Counted from the first letter of the stretch, positions 1 to 6,777 are shown. The stretch: 12,746 bases of DNA from Gammaproteobacteria bacterium (GCA_028284675.1 JANQRI010000002.1:1-12746), one strand, 5' to 3'. The notes: generated from the letters alone by a model not told the origin. Translations and numbers: made by a program.

Positions 1-2
1 TT

Positions 3-8
3 TATAAT
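3..8 (+). promoter_or_regulatory. -10 box of the tRNA-Pro promoter
   Basis: A perfect TATAAT lies 14 bp upstream of the mature tRNA 5' end and is followed by the GC-rich stretch GCGGCGC. A GC-rich discriminator like this is typical of stringently controlled stable-RNA promoters. The -35 box would lie outside the window. Confidence 0.7.
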
Positions 9-22
9 GCGGCGCAAACGGC

Positions 23-99
23 CGGAGTGTAGCTCAGCCTGGTAGAGCACTGTCTTCGGGAGGCAGGGGTCGTGAGTTCGAATCTCGCCACTCCGACCA
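23..99 (+). tRNA. tRNA-Pro (anticodon CGG)
   Basis: A 77-nt cloverleaf is visible. The acceptor stem CGGAGTG (23-29) pairs with CACTCCG (89-95), followed by discriminator A and an encoded CCA (97-99). The anticodon arm is CTGTC / loop TTCGGGA / GGCAG, giving anticodon CGG, which reads the proline codon CCG. The T arm contains the standard GTTCGAATC. tRNA genes are common integration sites, but no phage or integrase gene and no downstream repeat of the tRNA 3' end is visible here. Confidence 0.97.
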
Positions 100-114
100 A
101 ACCGTCCACAGATG

Positions 115-566
115 TAACTATGGGCAGAGTGCTGTCACGGGTACAGGCAGGTAATTGTTCCCTACATTACCTGCATTTCTCACGTCCCTGTGAGTCAGAA
201 GCACGAAAGCCAAAGTTTTCAGTCTTTCCCTTAATTTAAGTGGAATAACTATGGGCAGAGTGCTGTCACGGGCACGGGAAGCACAAAAGCACCGCCACCC
301 TAGGTGACTATTAGCAGAGTAGCAACCGGGGTACAGGCAGGCAAATGTTCCCTACATTGCCTGCACTCCGCACATCCTTGTGCGTCGGAACCACTGAACC
401 TAAAGTTCTCCATCTTCCCCTTAATTTAAGCGGAATAACTATAGGCAGAGTGCTTTCACGGGCACGGGCAGGTAATTGTTCCCTACATTACCTGCATTCC
501 GCACATCCTTGTGCGTCGGAACCACTGAGCCCAAAGTCCTCAATCTTCCCCTTAACTTAAACGAAG
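115..566. repeat. Array of 131-bp direct repeats with two hairpins per unit
   Basis: Units start with TAACTAT or a close variant at 115, 246, 305 and 436, and an echo of the start (TAAC) follows at 567. Units 1, 3 and 4 are 131 bp apart; unit 2 (246-304) is cut short at 59 bp. Each full unit holds a first hairpin (147-155/166-174; 337-344/357-364; 468-476/487-495). Its stem is GCAGGTAA/TTACCTGC in units 1 and 4 but GCAGGCAA/TTGCCTGC in unit 3, a paired change that keeps the stem. A second small hairpin is CTCAC/GTGAG in unit 1 and CGCAC/GTGCG in units 3 and 4, again a paired change. Short open frames across the array look like by-products of the repeats. The array fills the space between the tRNA and the terminator at 629-658. 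This is probably an intergenic repeat family; its function is unknown. Confidence 0.85.
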
Positions 567-628
567 TAACCGCAAAACCATCGATTATCTGAGCACTTTA
601 AGTAAACAGGTGTCGTATAGTAATAGAC

Positions 629-658
629 AAAAAAAAGCAGCACATCAGTGCTGCTTTT
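629..658 (-). terminator. Rho-independent terminator of the luxR-type gene
   Basis: Read on the minus strand, GCAGCAC - loop of 4 - GTGCTGC (7-bp stem, 637-654, extended by flanking A-T pairs) is followed directly by a run of eight T (629-636). It lies about 70 bp past the stop codon of the regulator at 726-1382. Confidence 0.9.
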
Positions 659-725
659 AGGAAAGAAAGCAACCACATCCCTGTGGTCTTTAGAAGTTGA
701 ATGTTTGACAGCTACAAAGCGTGAG

Positions 726-1382
726 TTAGTGTTGTTGACTGACTTCAGGTTTGGATTGCATTGCACGTAGTTTCGGCAGAATCTGTTCAGCGCGGATAAC
801 TGCCTGAGTGCGATTAGCAACACCAAGTTGTTTGAAAATTGCCATGCAATGAATCTTCACGGTGCCTTCGGAAAGGTCCAGAAGTCTGGCAATTTCTTTG
901 TTGGATTTACCGTGCATTAACAGTGAAAGCACATCCAGCTGACGCGGAGTAAGATGCAATGGTTCATCATCCTCCTCTGCGATCCACTCGGCGATATCGC
1001 CGGTAGTATCCTGTGAATTACTTTCGCCTGTTTCCTGCGACGCATCAATTTCTAATTTTTTAAGGTTTTTAGCAGATTTACCCATCATGCGTTGCAGCAA
1101 TTTGGTCACAGTTGTTAAACGCAACATCGAATCGATGATAACAATGACCGCAACATTTGGATAATGTTGTCGCAACTGCTGAAGATGACAGAAAGTCTGC
1201 AGATCAGTCGGTTGTAATGTAGCTAATACCATCTCTATATCGGAATTGCCTTCCAAGAGCTCCAGTACCCGGTTAAAGTTTCTCGTTTCATTAATTTCGA
1301 GAGATCTACCGATATTACGCGGAAGCGTCTTTTTTAAGCTTGCATCCGAATGGTTGTTCCAGAACACGATTGATAATTTCAT
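726..1382 (-). CDS. LuxR-family transcriptional regulator with degenerate receiver domain
   Basis: A 218-aa protein. Residues about 144-203 form a LuxR/NarL-type helix-turn-helix DNA-binding domain, with LTPRQLDVL at its start, the recognition region LSEGTVKIH, and LGVANRTQAV at its end. Residues 1-105 have the alternating pattern of a response-regulator receiver. Where the phosphorylated aspartate is expected (normally in a VLLDxxLP context) the sequence reads MVLATLQP, with Ala54 in its place. The protein is therefore likely an atypical, phosphorylation-independent regulator (inference). A Gln/Ser/Glu-rich linker joins the halves. The ATG at 1380-1382 has an AGAGGT ribosome-binding site (1390-1395) 7 nt upstream. 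The SNF2-like gene lies 141 bp upstream on the same strand and a terminator follows. It is a plausible regulator of the nearby secreted-protein genes, but nothing in the sequence shows this directly. Confidence 0.9.
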   Translation of the reverse strand: MKLSIVFWNNHSDASLKKTLPRNIGRSLEINETRNFNRVLELLEGNSDIEMVLATLQPTDLQTFCHLQQLRQHYPNVAVIVIIDSMLRLTTVTKLLQRMMGKSAKNLKKLEIDASQETGESNSQDTTGDIAEWIAEEDDEPLHLTPRQLDVLSLLMHGKSNKEIARLLDLSEGTVKIHCMAIFKQLGVANRTQAVIRAEQILPKLRAMQSKPEVSQQH

Positions 1383-1448
1383 CTAGAATAACCTCTACCC
1401 ATGTATTGAAATTAAAGTATTTTTCCAAGGGGAAAGATACCGTACAAA

Positions 1449-1468
1449 CGATCCAAAAATTCGGATCG
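1449..1468 (-). other. Small hairpin between the two minus-strand genes
   Basis: CGATCC (1449-1454) pairs with GGATCG (1463-1468) across an 8-nt AT-rich loop, and on the minus strand only three T follow. It could be a weak attenuator upstream of the luxR-type gene or have no role. I see no convincing promoter in this 141-bp gap, so the two genes may be cotranscribed. Confidence 0.3.
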
Positions 1469-1523
1469 GACTCGATTTACACATTACTGTGTGTTGAGAA
1501 TCGGCTTGATGCATTGACAAAAT

Positions 1524-2204
1524 TCACACATAAAAAGAGGAATGTTTATCTTTTTCAGGCTCATTGATCCTCAAAAATTCCACTTTCGTGGGATTGGTTT
1601 GCTGGGGTAGTTGAAATAAATTTGCAAATTCCACGAGTGCTGCAGGGTTATTGCGCAGCGTGTCGAAAAAAACAATCCGGTTACGTTTTGCAGGACGTTC
1701 CGGCTTGGTCGGACTGCTTAACAGTCCATTCATGATGGCGTCGCTGGATATAAACAAAACAGCCATGGCATTTTTATTCTGCCGGTTGAATCGTGTAATC
1801 AGATTCATGCGTTTCTCGGGGCTTACAGTTTTATCGATCATACCTATGCGACTCCTGAGTGCCAGATCAAGGTTTGAGGCTTCAATGGCCTGCTGGTAAA
1901 CCCAGTCAACACTCGAACTTCGGTCAATAGCGACGATCACTTTTTCATCTTTAGTAAAAGCATCGTCAATGACATTCGTTATATATGTAAGTTTTAGTTT
2001 TGACTCGACTTCCCAGCTGGTGTAGTCGAGCATACTTCTGAGTGAGTCGGCGCTAAGGCTTTCATACATGCCTCGGGTTGCTTCCCGTAATTCACTCAGC
2101 TTATAGAATTCGTGGGCCGGGAAATCAATATCGACGGTTTCTACAGCTATATTAAGGCTGATAGATGGGCTTTCCTGTGATGTGCAATTTTCATTTTGTT
2201 GCAT
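1524..2204 (-). CDS. Lone SNF2 helicase C-lobe-like protein (probably non-catalytic)
   Basis: A 226-aa protein read from the first ATG (2202-2204). The same frame extends to a TTG at 2285, but the added residues are Cys/Arg-rich and no ribosome-binding site supports that start. Residues about 85-213 follow the order of a SNF2-type helicase C-terminal lobe: a beta strand (VIVAIDRSS), a motif like that preceding motif V (IDKTVSPEKRMNLITRFN), FISSDAIMNGL where motif V normally reads STKAGGxGLNL, NRIVFFD where the family has DRVIxYD, and KVEFLRI matching the closing VxVYRLI strand. The N-terminal ATPase lobe with Walker motifs is absent. Motif VI, normally QAxDRxxRIGQ, is replaced by VEFANLFQLPQQ, so the arginine finger is missing. 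It is unlikely to be an ATPase (inference) and may be a protein- or nucleic-acid-binding remnant. It lies upstream of the luxR-type gene on the same strand. Confidence 0.6.
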   Translation of the reverse strand: MQQNENCTSQESPSISLNIAVETVDIDFPAHEFYKLSELREATRGMYESLSADSLRSMLDYTSWEVESKLKLTYITNVIDDAFTKDEKVIVAIDRSSSVDWVYQQAIEASNLDLALRSRIGMIDKTVSPEKRMNLITRFNRQNKNAMAVLFISSDAIMNGLLSSPTKPERPAKRNRIVFFDTLRNNPAALVEFANLFQLPQQTNPTKVEFLRINEPEKDKHSSFYV

Positions 2205-3114
2205 GGGGCATTTCCCATTCCGACGGTTTTTAACGTTATTAACCTCATACTGTGCGTAAAAACCGCGATGACAACAAAAACCCAACTATTTATCAGCGCT
2301 CACATGGATATAAATCCAAGCTTTAGTAAAACCGTGTTGAGCTGTTCTCAACCGACTTTATTATTAACCCAGTGCTTTTTATTGCCTTATTTAACTAATT
2401 AAGCACATTAGGCTTATTCATGTGTATACATTTTAGCGTAGTACGAGGGTTAGCAAAATACACCTTCAGTAATAAGACTTTAGGCATAAAAAATACCTTA
2501 TTTGGACTAGCGCCTACACTTTATTGCATAGAAAACCACGATTCAATACAACAAAAGTAATAGATCGTTTGGTTTTTATCACATTCTTGGTAAAAACACG
2601 GACTTTATTCAAAAATATAACGGCATTTTATTCGATAAAGGTGCTGCCAATGTCGTTAATCCTGGGTTTAAGCATTCAACAGCATAGAAAAATTTTGAAT
2701 ATACCTTATATAGGTGAAATAAAAATGTAATTGTCTGCACCCAATTTCTAAAACGAAAGCTCAATATTCAGGTGATTTAAAATTAGTTAGTATATTCAAT
2801 ACCATCGCTTGTATGTCAGGCGCGGTAATTTGTTTGGGACGCTCGGTATTAGTCACTTATTTTAAGGCGCTTAAAATTTACGGGGATATATAAGCGAAAG
2901 TGATAAGAGTGGTTAAGGCTTCCCTAAAGTTTTAGAACGTCAGCTGTATATTTTTTTCAGGCTGATATTGATAAGCTGTTACTCAAGTCGCACACACCGG
3001 AAGGCAGACCGGTGAGATGCAGAATAAGCTGTATAGCGGCGCCGGCACTTTGGCAAAGTGCCTGAAAACACGACATTACATACACGATTTTTAGATACTA
3101 GGCAGGAGACAGGA
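2205..3114. other. AT-rich intergenic region
   Basis: About 900 bp between the divergent minus-strand genes and the plus-strand block. The AT content is clearly higher than in the genes. Open frames here (for example 2524-2730 plus, from a TTG without ribosome-binding site) lack coding character. Two hairpins lie near its right end: CACCGG/CCGGTG (2995-3000/3009-3014) and GGCACTTT/AAAGTGCC (3044-3051/3055-3062, 3-nt loop). Promoters for both directions are expected here, but I cannot pick one with confidence. Confidence 0.6.
3044..3062. other. 8-bp hairpin upstream of the 39-aa ORF
   Basis: A perfect 8-bp stem GGCACTTT/AAAGTGCC with loop GGC ends 52 bp before the start codon at 3115. There is no T-run, so it is not a terminator. 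It could be an operator palindrome or a 5' leader structure. Confidence 0.45.
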
Positions 3115-3234
3115 ATGTTTTATATTCCGTTCAATTCAACTTTGTCCCTTCTAATAGGTGCTTGTTTGGGTTTTTATCCGACCCATGTTGCTCCTGCCTG
3201 CATTATTGAATCTCAAATTCAGCCGTTGCGCTAA
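3115..3234 (+). CDS. 39-aa hypothetical small protein
   Basis: A short ORF with ATG at 3115, an AGGAG Shine-Dalgarno at 3104-3108, and TAA at 3232-3234. The product is 39 residues with a hydrophobic stretch from about 10 to 21 (LSLLIGACLGFY) and two Cys, so it may be a small membrane peptide or a leader peptide. Its leader contains TAGATACTA-GGCAGGAG (3092-3108), nearly repeated as TAGATACTA-ACGCAGGAG (3313-3330) before the next gene. This suggests that the translation-initiation region was duplicated. It is not recognised as a known family. The repeated leader and good ribosome-binding site are the only support. Confidence 0.4.
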   Translation: MFYIPFNSTLSLLIGACLGFYPTHVAPACIIESQIQPLR

Positions 3235-3254
3235 TTGCGCGGCAGCATGATTTT

Positions 3255-3299
3255 ACGGCATTTGCTGTGACTCAACAGCAAACACAAAAATAACGCCGT
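3255..3299 (+). other. Nested hairpin in the leader of the 89-aa gene
   Basis: The inner stem TTTGCTGT/ACAGCAAA (3261-3268/3275-3282, 6-nt loop) lies within an outer stem ACGGC/GCCGT (3255-3259/3295-3299). It ends 38 bp before the start codon at 3338. No T-run follows. It is probably an mRNA structure in the leader. Confidence 0.5.
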
Positions 3300-3337
3300 G
3301 ATTGCATAAATGTAGATACTAACGCAGGAGTAAAAAG

Positions 3338-3607
3338 ATGGTAACCCAAGCTACACAAGCTCAACAACCTATAGACCAAATTAACCAGGCTGCGCAACAA
3401 GGCGCGTTCGGTGGTGCGAATGATGGTTTTCAAGGCACCGCAAACACTCTGACACAGGCGGGTCAAAGTGAGCAGGCATTTAGCGACTTGATACTGAAGT
3501 TTCAGGCTGAAAGTGCTCAGCGGCGGGTGAAAGAAACCGCCGTGCAGGCTGTGATCGGAACACTGATCAGAGGCACCAATAATATCAGTAGGCAGTCATT
3601 CACATAA
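3338..3607 (+). CDS. 89-aa A-like small helical protein (possible secretion-apparatus subunit)
   Basis: The ATG at 3338 has AGGAG at 3326-3330, 7 nt upstream. The product is cysteine-free and Gln/Ala-rich at the N terminus (1-45), then probably helical. Its C-terminal half aligns without gaps to the A proteins at 6538, 9722 and 10643. The shared pattern is L-x-[FY]-Q-x2-S-x4-R-x6-V-Q, which comes from LKFQAESAQRRV here and LDYQIRSEALRS in A; 7 of 19 positions are identical. Length and helix pattern recall type III secretion inner-rod or needle subunits, which is an inference and not a family assignment. It sits 89 bp upstream of the 664-aa gene with a strong hairpin between, the same layout as the A-linker-B modules further right. 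Confidence 0.75.
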   Translation: MVTQATQAQQPIDQINQAAQQGAFGGANDGFQGTANTLTQAGQSEQAFSDLILKFQAESAQRRVKETAVQAVIGTLIRGTNNISRQSFT

Positions 3608-3631
3608 TTTCTGAGTGTTTGATGATCATTG

Positions 3632-3663
3632 TCTGCGCGATGTCATTTTAAGCATCGCGCAGA
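3632..3663 (+). other. Strong intercistronic hairpin
   Basis: TCTGCGCGATG (3632-3642) pairs perfectly with CATCGCGCAGA (3653-3663) across a 10-nt loop. What follows is TTCAAAAAAAGC with no T-run, so it is not a standard plus-strand terminator. It takes the same place as the linker hairpins between A and B genes and may stabilise the upstream message or limit expression of the downstream gene. Confidence 0.75.
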
Positions 3664-3696
3664 TTCAAAAAAAGCATACCACAGAGAGACTAAGCA

Positions 3697-5691
3697 ATGG
3701 CTTATATAAATCATACAACAACCGTGGCTTATGCACCGTCCATGAGTGCATTTTCAACTACCGGCTTCTCGGCTTACGGACCGGGCAACGGTACCGGCTT
3801 CTCGGCTTACGGGCCGGGCAACGGCTTCTCCAGCAAAGTAAACGCTGCTATGCCAAGCTTTTCATTTGCGTCGCCATCAGTTTTGGCGTATACGCCGCCG
3901 CCTCAGGTACAACTCGCTAGCATGGGTAATGTTAACAGCTGGCCGTCAACGCATGTGACTCAGTCACCGACACAGTTTTTTACAACCCAGCCACAATCCC
4001 AGTATTTGTCGGCACAGAATTTATCAATGATGGCGTATGCCCCACAGGCACGGCCGGTATTTTCACAGGCCCCGACGCTGGATCATACCCTGAGCCAGAC
4101 ATTGATGCTGTTGAGCCAGTCGCTGTCGAATATTACCGCGAATATCGGGCAGTCATATGCTTCGCAGGCAATGCACTATGGCCCGGCTCCGGTGGGTAAA
4201 CCGATGCATTACGGACCGCCGTTGCATGCATCCAACAATGGTTTTCAGTTGAATTTCGGTCGCCCGTTTCAGGGTCCAAAGCTGAACAACCAGATGGCGC
4301 CGCAGTATATTGACAACAATATCAAAAAAGAGGTTGGTGACTGGCGTATATTTGATACCCCTGATGATTTATTTGTCAGAACCACCGGTGATAAATATGA
4401 ATTTATCGTTGGTTGGGTTGATCAAAAAAATCAGGAGCTTGTGCTGAATCGCGTTTGGGGTGATCCGCATATGCAGACGCATCGCGTGAAACTCTCCGAG
4501 TTAAATGGCAAAAGCATCACCGATGCCGGCGTACTTGATGATCTGGTGAAAAATGCCAAATGGAGCAAGAATCGCGATTTCAATGAGGGTGTGCTTATCA
4601 GTGCCTCCGGCGCAAAAATTGATATTGATACCAAGAAGCTTGAGCATCGATTGACGGTGTCAACGGGTCTGAACATAACGATCAATAAACCCAATCTAAA
4701 CTACACCTATATTCTGTCGGATATTGACAGCAAAAAGGAAGGCCGTAGTGAAACTTATAAGACCGCACATAAATCGCGTGAATACGATGCCGGTAATCCG
4801 GACGGTCCGGCGGTATTTTTTAATGATCAAAGTGTCAATGTACTGCGCGGTGACGGTTCCACTGTTGAATGGAAAGCCGGCAGTCAGCTGGAAAATTTGC
4901 TGAAAGACCCTGAAGGTGCGGCGAAGTTTGAGTTTAATACCTTGAAAGGCCGGCCGGTATTGCCGCCACAGAGTTATCATTATGCGCCACCGCATACTGG
5001 GGTTTATGATATGGCCGCTCGCGGCTATCAGGCTCCGGTGAATGCCCCGGTTGCGGCAGCTCCAGCGCCGACTCAGTTTTCAACTCAACCGGCACCGTTT
5101 TCACTGGCTCCGCAGAGTAATAGTAATAATTACATTATGCAGCTATTGATGCAGATCCAGCAGCTGACGTCGTTACTGACCAGCATGATCGGCGGCGGCA
5201 TTTCAAACCAGGCCAGCTATAGCTTTGCGCCGTACTCATTCGGTATGCAGCAAAATACCGGCTTCGGTTTCAGCCCGGTCAATACCGCGCTTGGCCTGCA
5301 ACCGGCCAGCGGTTTCGGTTTCAGCTCCGGCTTGGGTCTGCAGGCAATGACCGGCTTGTCTTATGGACCGCCTGCAATATCGCAACCTATGATGGGAGCT
5401 TTATATGCGCCGACCGCAATGCAGCCTTCCGGGTATAGTGGTTATGCGGCACCGAACTCAGGTCCCAGCCTGGGCCAGCAATTTTTAGCGACCGACCGGC
5501 GTGCACCGCTGATTCCACTATATACGGATATTGATAAAAACGGGTTTCAGACAGTGCAGGAAATTGGCCAGATTGCGAGCCTGAATTTAGAAACGATCAG
5601 CCGTAATGCAACGACTGTCGGTGATATTTTCTTCGGCAATACGCCAATAGACAGCCATCACGCACAAGGCAATCTGCGGTTTTATGGCTAA
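3697..5691 (+). CDS. Large low-complexity protein with GDPH (MIIA/DUF1521-like) domain and EF-hand
   Basis: A 664-aa cysteine-free protein without signal peptide. The ATG at 3697 is preceded by a modest AGAGAG site. Residues 1-205 are Ala/Ser/Gln/Tyr/Pro-rich and include a duplicated TGFSAYGPGNG. Residues about 213-420 form the only globular-looking part, with RVWGDPHMQT at 252-261 followed by SGAKIDIDT. This resembles the metal-ion-inducible autocleavage (MIIA/DUF1521) domain of type III-secreted NopE1/NopE2 of Bradyrhizobium and a Vibrio coralliilyticus protein, which is cut between Asp and Pro of GDPH; here that bond is D256-P257. A von Willebrand D-type GDPH domain is an alternative. Residues 479-501 are a Leu/Met/Gln amphipathic helix (LLMQIQQLTSLL) like those of the B proteins. 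Residues 611-622 (DIDKNGFQTVQE) are a canonical EF-hand loop, and the tail after it aligns to the B C terminus. A strong terminator follows. Confidence 0.8.
   Translation: MAYINHTTTVAYAPSMSAFSTTGFSAYGPGNGTGFSAYGPGNGFSSKVNAAMPSFSFASPSVLAYTPPPQVQLASMGNVNSWPSTHVTQSPTQFFTTQPQSQYLSAQNLSMMAYAPQARPVFSQAPTLDHTLSQTLMLLSQSLSNITANIGQSYASQAMHYGPAPVGKPMHYGPPLHASNNGFQLNFGRPFQGPKLNNQMAPQYIDNNIKKEVGDWRIFDTPDDLFVRTTGDKYEFIVGWVDQKNQELVLNRVWGDPHMQTHRVKLSELNGKSITDAGVLDDLVKNAKWSKNRDFNEGVLISASGAKIDIDTKKLEHRLTVSTGLNITINKPNLNYTYILSDIDSKKEGRSETYKTAHKSREYDAGNPDGPAVFFNDQSVNVLRGDGSTVEWKAGSQLENLLKDPEGAAKFEFNTLKGRPVLPPQSYHYAPPHTGVYDMAARGYQAPVNAPVAAAPAPTQFSTQPAPFSLAPQSNSNNYIMQLLMQIQQLTSLLTSMIGGGISNQASYSFAPYSFGMQQNTGFGFSPVNTALGLQPASGFGFSSGLGLQAMTGLSYGPPAISQPMMGALYAPTAMQPSGYSGYAAPNSGPSLGQQFLATDRRAPLIPLYTDIDKNGFQTVQEIGQIASLNLETISRNATTVGDIFFGNTPIDSHHAQGNLRFYG
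3759..3824 (+). repeat. Two tandem 33-bp units inside the 664-aa gene
   Basis: Units 3759-3791 and 3792-3824 are nearly identical and encode TGFSAYGPGNG twice. The unit length is a multiple of three, so copy-number change keeps the frame. Confidence 0.9.
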
Positions 5692-5753
5692 ATAAATTTA
5701 GAAGTCTTATAACTTAACTGTGTAAATTTTAACAAGTATCTGCGTTCGTTATA

Positions 5754-5787
5754 GCCACACCTGGGCTCCGGGTGTGGCTTTTTTTTT
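5754..5787 (+). terminator. Rho-independent terminator after the 664-aa gene
   Basis: GCCACACC (5754-5761), an 8-9 nt loop and GGTGTGGC (5771-5778) are followed by nine T (5779-5787), 62 bp after the stop codon. This ends the 3115-5691 transcription unit and separates it from the module array. Confidence 0.95.
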
Positions 5788-5930
5788 GAAAATAACGGTG
5801 GGTTTCACAAAAAAACCAGGCTATCCGGTGCTTTTTGTGCTTTCAATGAGTGCAAATTGGGCTGATAGGTATATAACGATGGTAATATAACTCTATTACT
5901 TTTTTATAAAATATCGACAAACCGTAAGCT

Positions 5931-6149
5931 TTAAAAATATCCCGTTCTTATCCACATATCCTCAATTCTCAATCCCTCAAAAAACCGCATAAAATCTTGG
6001 CAAACTAATGTTTGTAAGCCTTCGGGTTTTGGTATTCCACATATTATTAAAACAGGCTTTGCATCAGACAAAGTTGTTTTTTCTATTATCGCAACAAAAA
6101 AGTAATAGTTTTTATTACTAATTCCATATGACTTTTTTAGCTGAAAGTA
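5931..6149 (-). pseudogene. Possible eroded coding fragment
   Basis: On the minus strand 72 codons stay open between an in-frame TAA at 6150-6152 and the stop at 5931-5933. There is no ATG near the upstream end; the first ATG is about 54 codons in. The translation reads like protein (for example VLIICGIPKPEGLQTLV and EDMWIRTGYF) although the DNA is AT-rich. It includes Cys and Trp, unlike the neighbouring secreted-type genes. I do not recognise a family. It could be the C-terminal remnant of a lost gene or a chance open frame. Confidence 0.25.
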
Positions 6150-6326
6150 TTACCAGAAACACCCTATAAGTAGTAGAAAGATCCATTAAAAGTGGTAGGA
6201 CATCAGGCTGATTGGATAGCAAAAGTTTGGTTGGTATTCTGTGTCGCATAGTTGTTAGCAACTATATCGGATTTTGGGAGGCCAGCAGTGAATGGAAAAG
6301 GCGCAGTACTGGAGAAGTTACACCAG

Positions 6327-6360
6327 GTTGTCTCAACCATAAGGTTGCCCCAACCGTAAG
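6327..6360. repeat. 17-bp tandem repeat with internal palindromes
   Basis: Two units (6327-6343 and 6344-6360) differ at three positions. GGTTG-TCT-CAACC and GGTTG-CCC-CAACC each form a small hairpin. It lies about 180 bp upstream of A1 and could be an operator. Confidence 0.5.
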
Positions 6361-6537
6361 AGGCTAACACAAAAAGCCATGTAACAATTAAAGATCGAAG
6401 CCGTATTTTACAATATATATCGGCTGAATTCATCGGAAGATTTCCTGTTAGGGGGGCAATCTTAAAGATGAGGGATCTGCAAGTTACATGAATTAACTTA
6501 AAACTTTTGTGTTTACTTTATTTTGGAGGTTATAACA

Positions 6538-6777
6538 ATGACTGATGTAACTACTACTCCCCCGACTAGCGGTACTCCGGGTGCGCCTGCCAGCGATTTG
6601 ATCGGTGATGTTGCTTCTTCTTTTGAAGAGGCGTTTGCCACTCAGGTAGCTTTACAGGAAATTCTTCTGGACTATCAAATTCGTTCAGAAGCATTACGCT
6701 CAATTTCTGAAGGTGTTCAAAAGAACATCGACGTGGTTGAGAACGAGCGTCAGGATATCAGTCAGTCTCAAGAATAA
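6538..6777 (+). CDS. A1: 79-aa small helical protein, first copy
   Basis: The start is the ATG at 6538 with a near-perfect GGAGGT ribosome-binding site (6525-6530) 7 nt upstream; an in-frame TTG at 6523 overlaps that site and is rejected. The protein has a Thr/Pro/Gly-rich, flexible first 18 residues and then a conserved, charged helical body from SDLIGDVASSFEEAF to the end (NERQDISQSQE). It is cysteine- and tryptophan-free. From residue 19 on it differs from A2 and A3 only at a Leu/Met position, while the N terminus varies. Size, disordered start and long C-terminal helix suggest type III secretion rod or needle subunits (inference). The gene ends with tandem stops TAATAA. It heads the array and is followed by a 113-bp hairpin linker and B1. 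Confidence 0.9.
   Translation: MTDVTTTPPTSGTPGAPASDLIGDVASSFEEAFATQVALQEILLDYQIRSEALRSISEGVQKNIDVVENERQDISQSQE

Larger units (their letters stand above)
5788..6537. other. Gene-poor AT-rich spacer before the module array
   Basis: About 750 bp between the terminator and A1. It holds a possible eroded minus-strand reading frame (5931-6149) and a 17-bp tandem repeat (6327-6360). It must carry the promoter for the A1 transcript, but I see no clean sigma-70, sigma-54 or hrp-box (GGAACC) promoter. A 76-codon minus frame at 6203-6433 is judged unlikely to be a gene. Confidence 0.6.

Noticed and set aside
385..420. GGAACC in the repeats as an HrpL-type hrp box
   Set aside because: The CCAC half at the required spacing is missing and no gene follows on that strand.
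345..560. 71-codon frame across the 131-bp repeats
   Set aside because: It follows the repeat units and repeats itself with them; no ribosome-binding site.
115..566. The 131-bp repeats as a CRISPR array
   Set aside because: Units are adjacent, long and lack unique spacers; there are no cas genes.
2524..2730. 68-codon plus-strand frame in the AT-rich spacer
   Set aside because: It starts with TTG without a ribosome-binding site, and its composition is what AT-rich noncoding DNA gives.
6203..6433. 76-codon minus-strand frame with an ATG, a weak AGGAA site and a signal-peptide-like start
   Set aside because: It lies in the AT-rich spacer, crosses the 17-bp tandem repeat, has no recognisable domain, and its codon use looks random. 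A real small secreted protein cannot be fully excluded.
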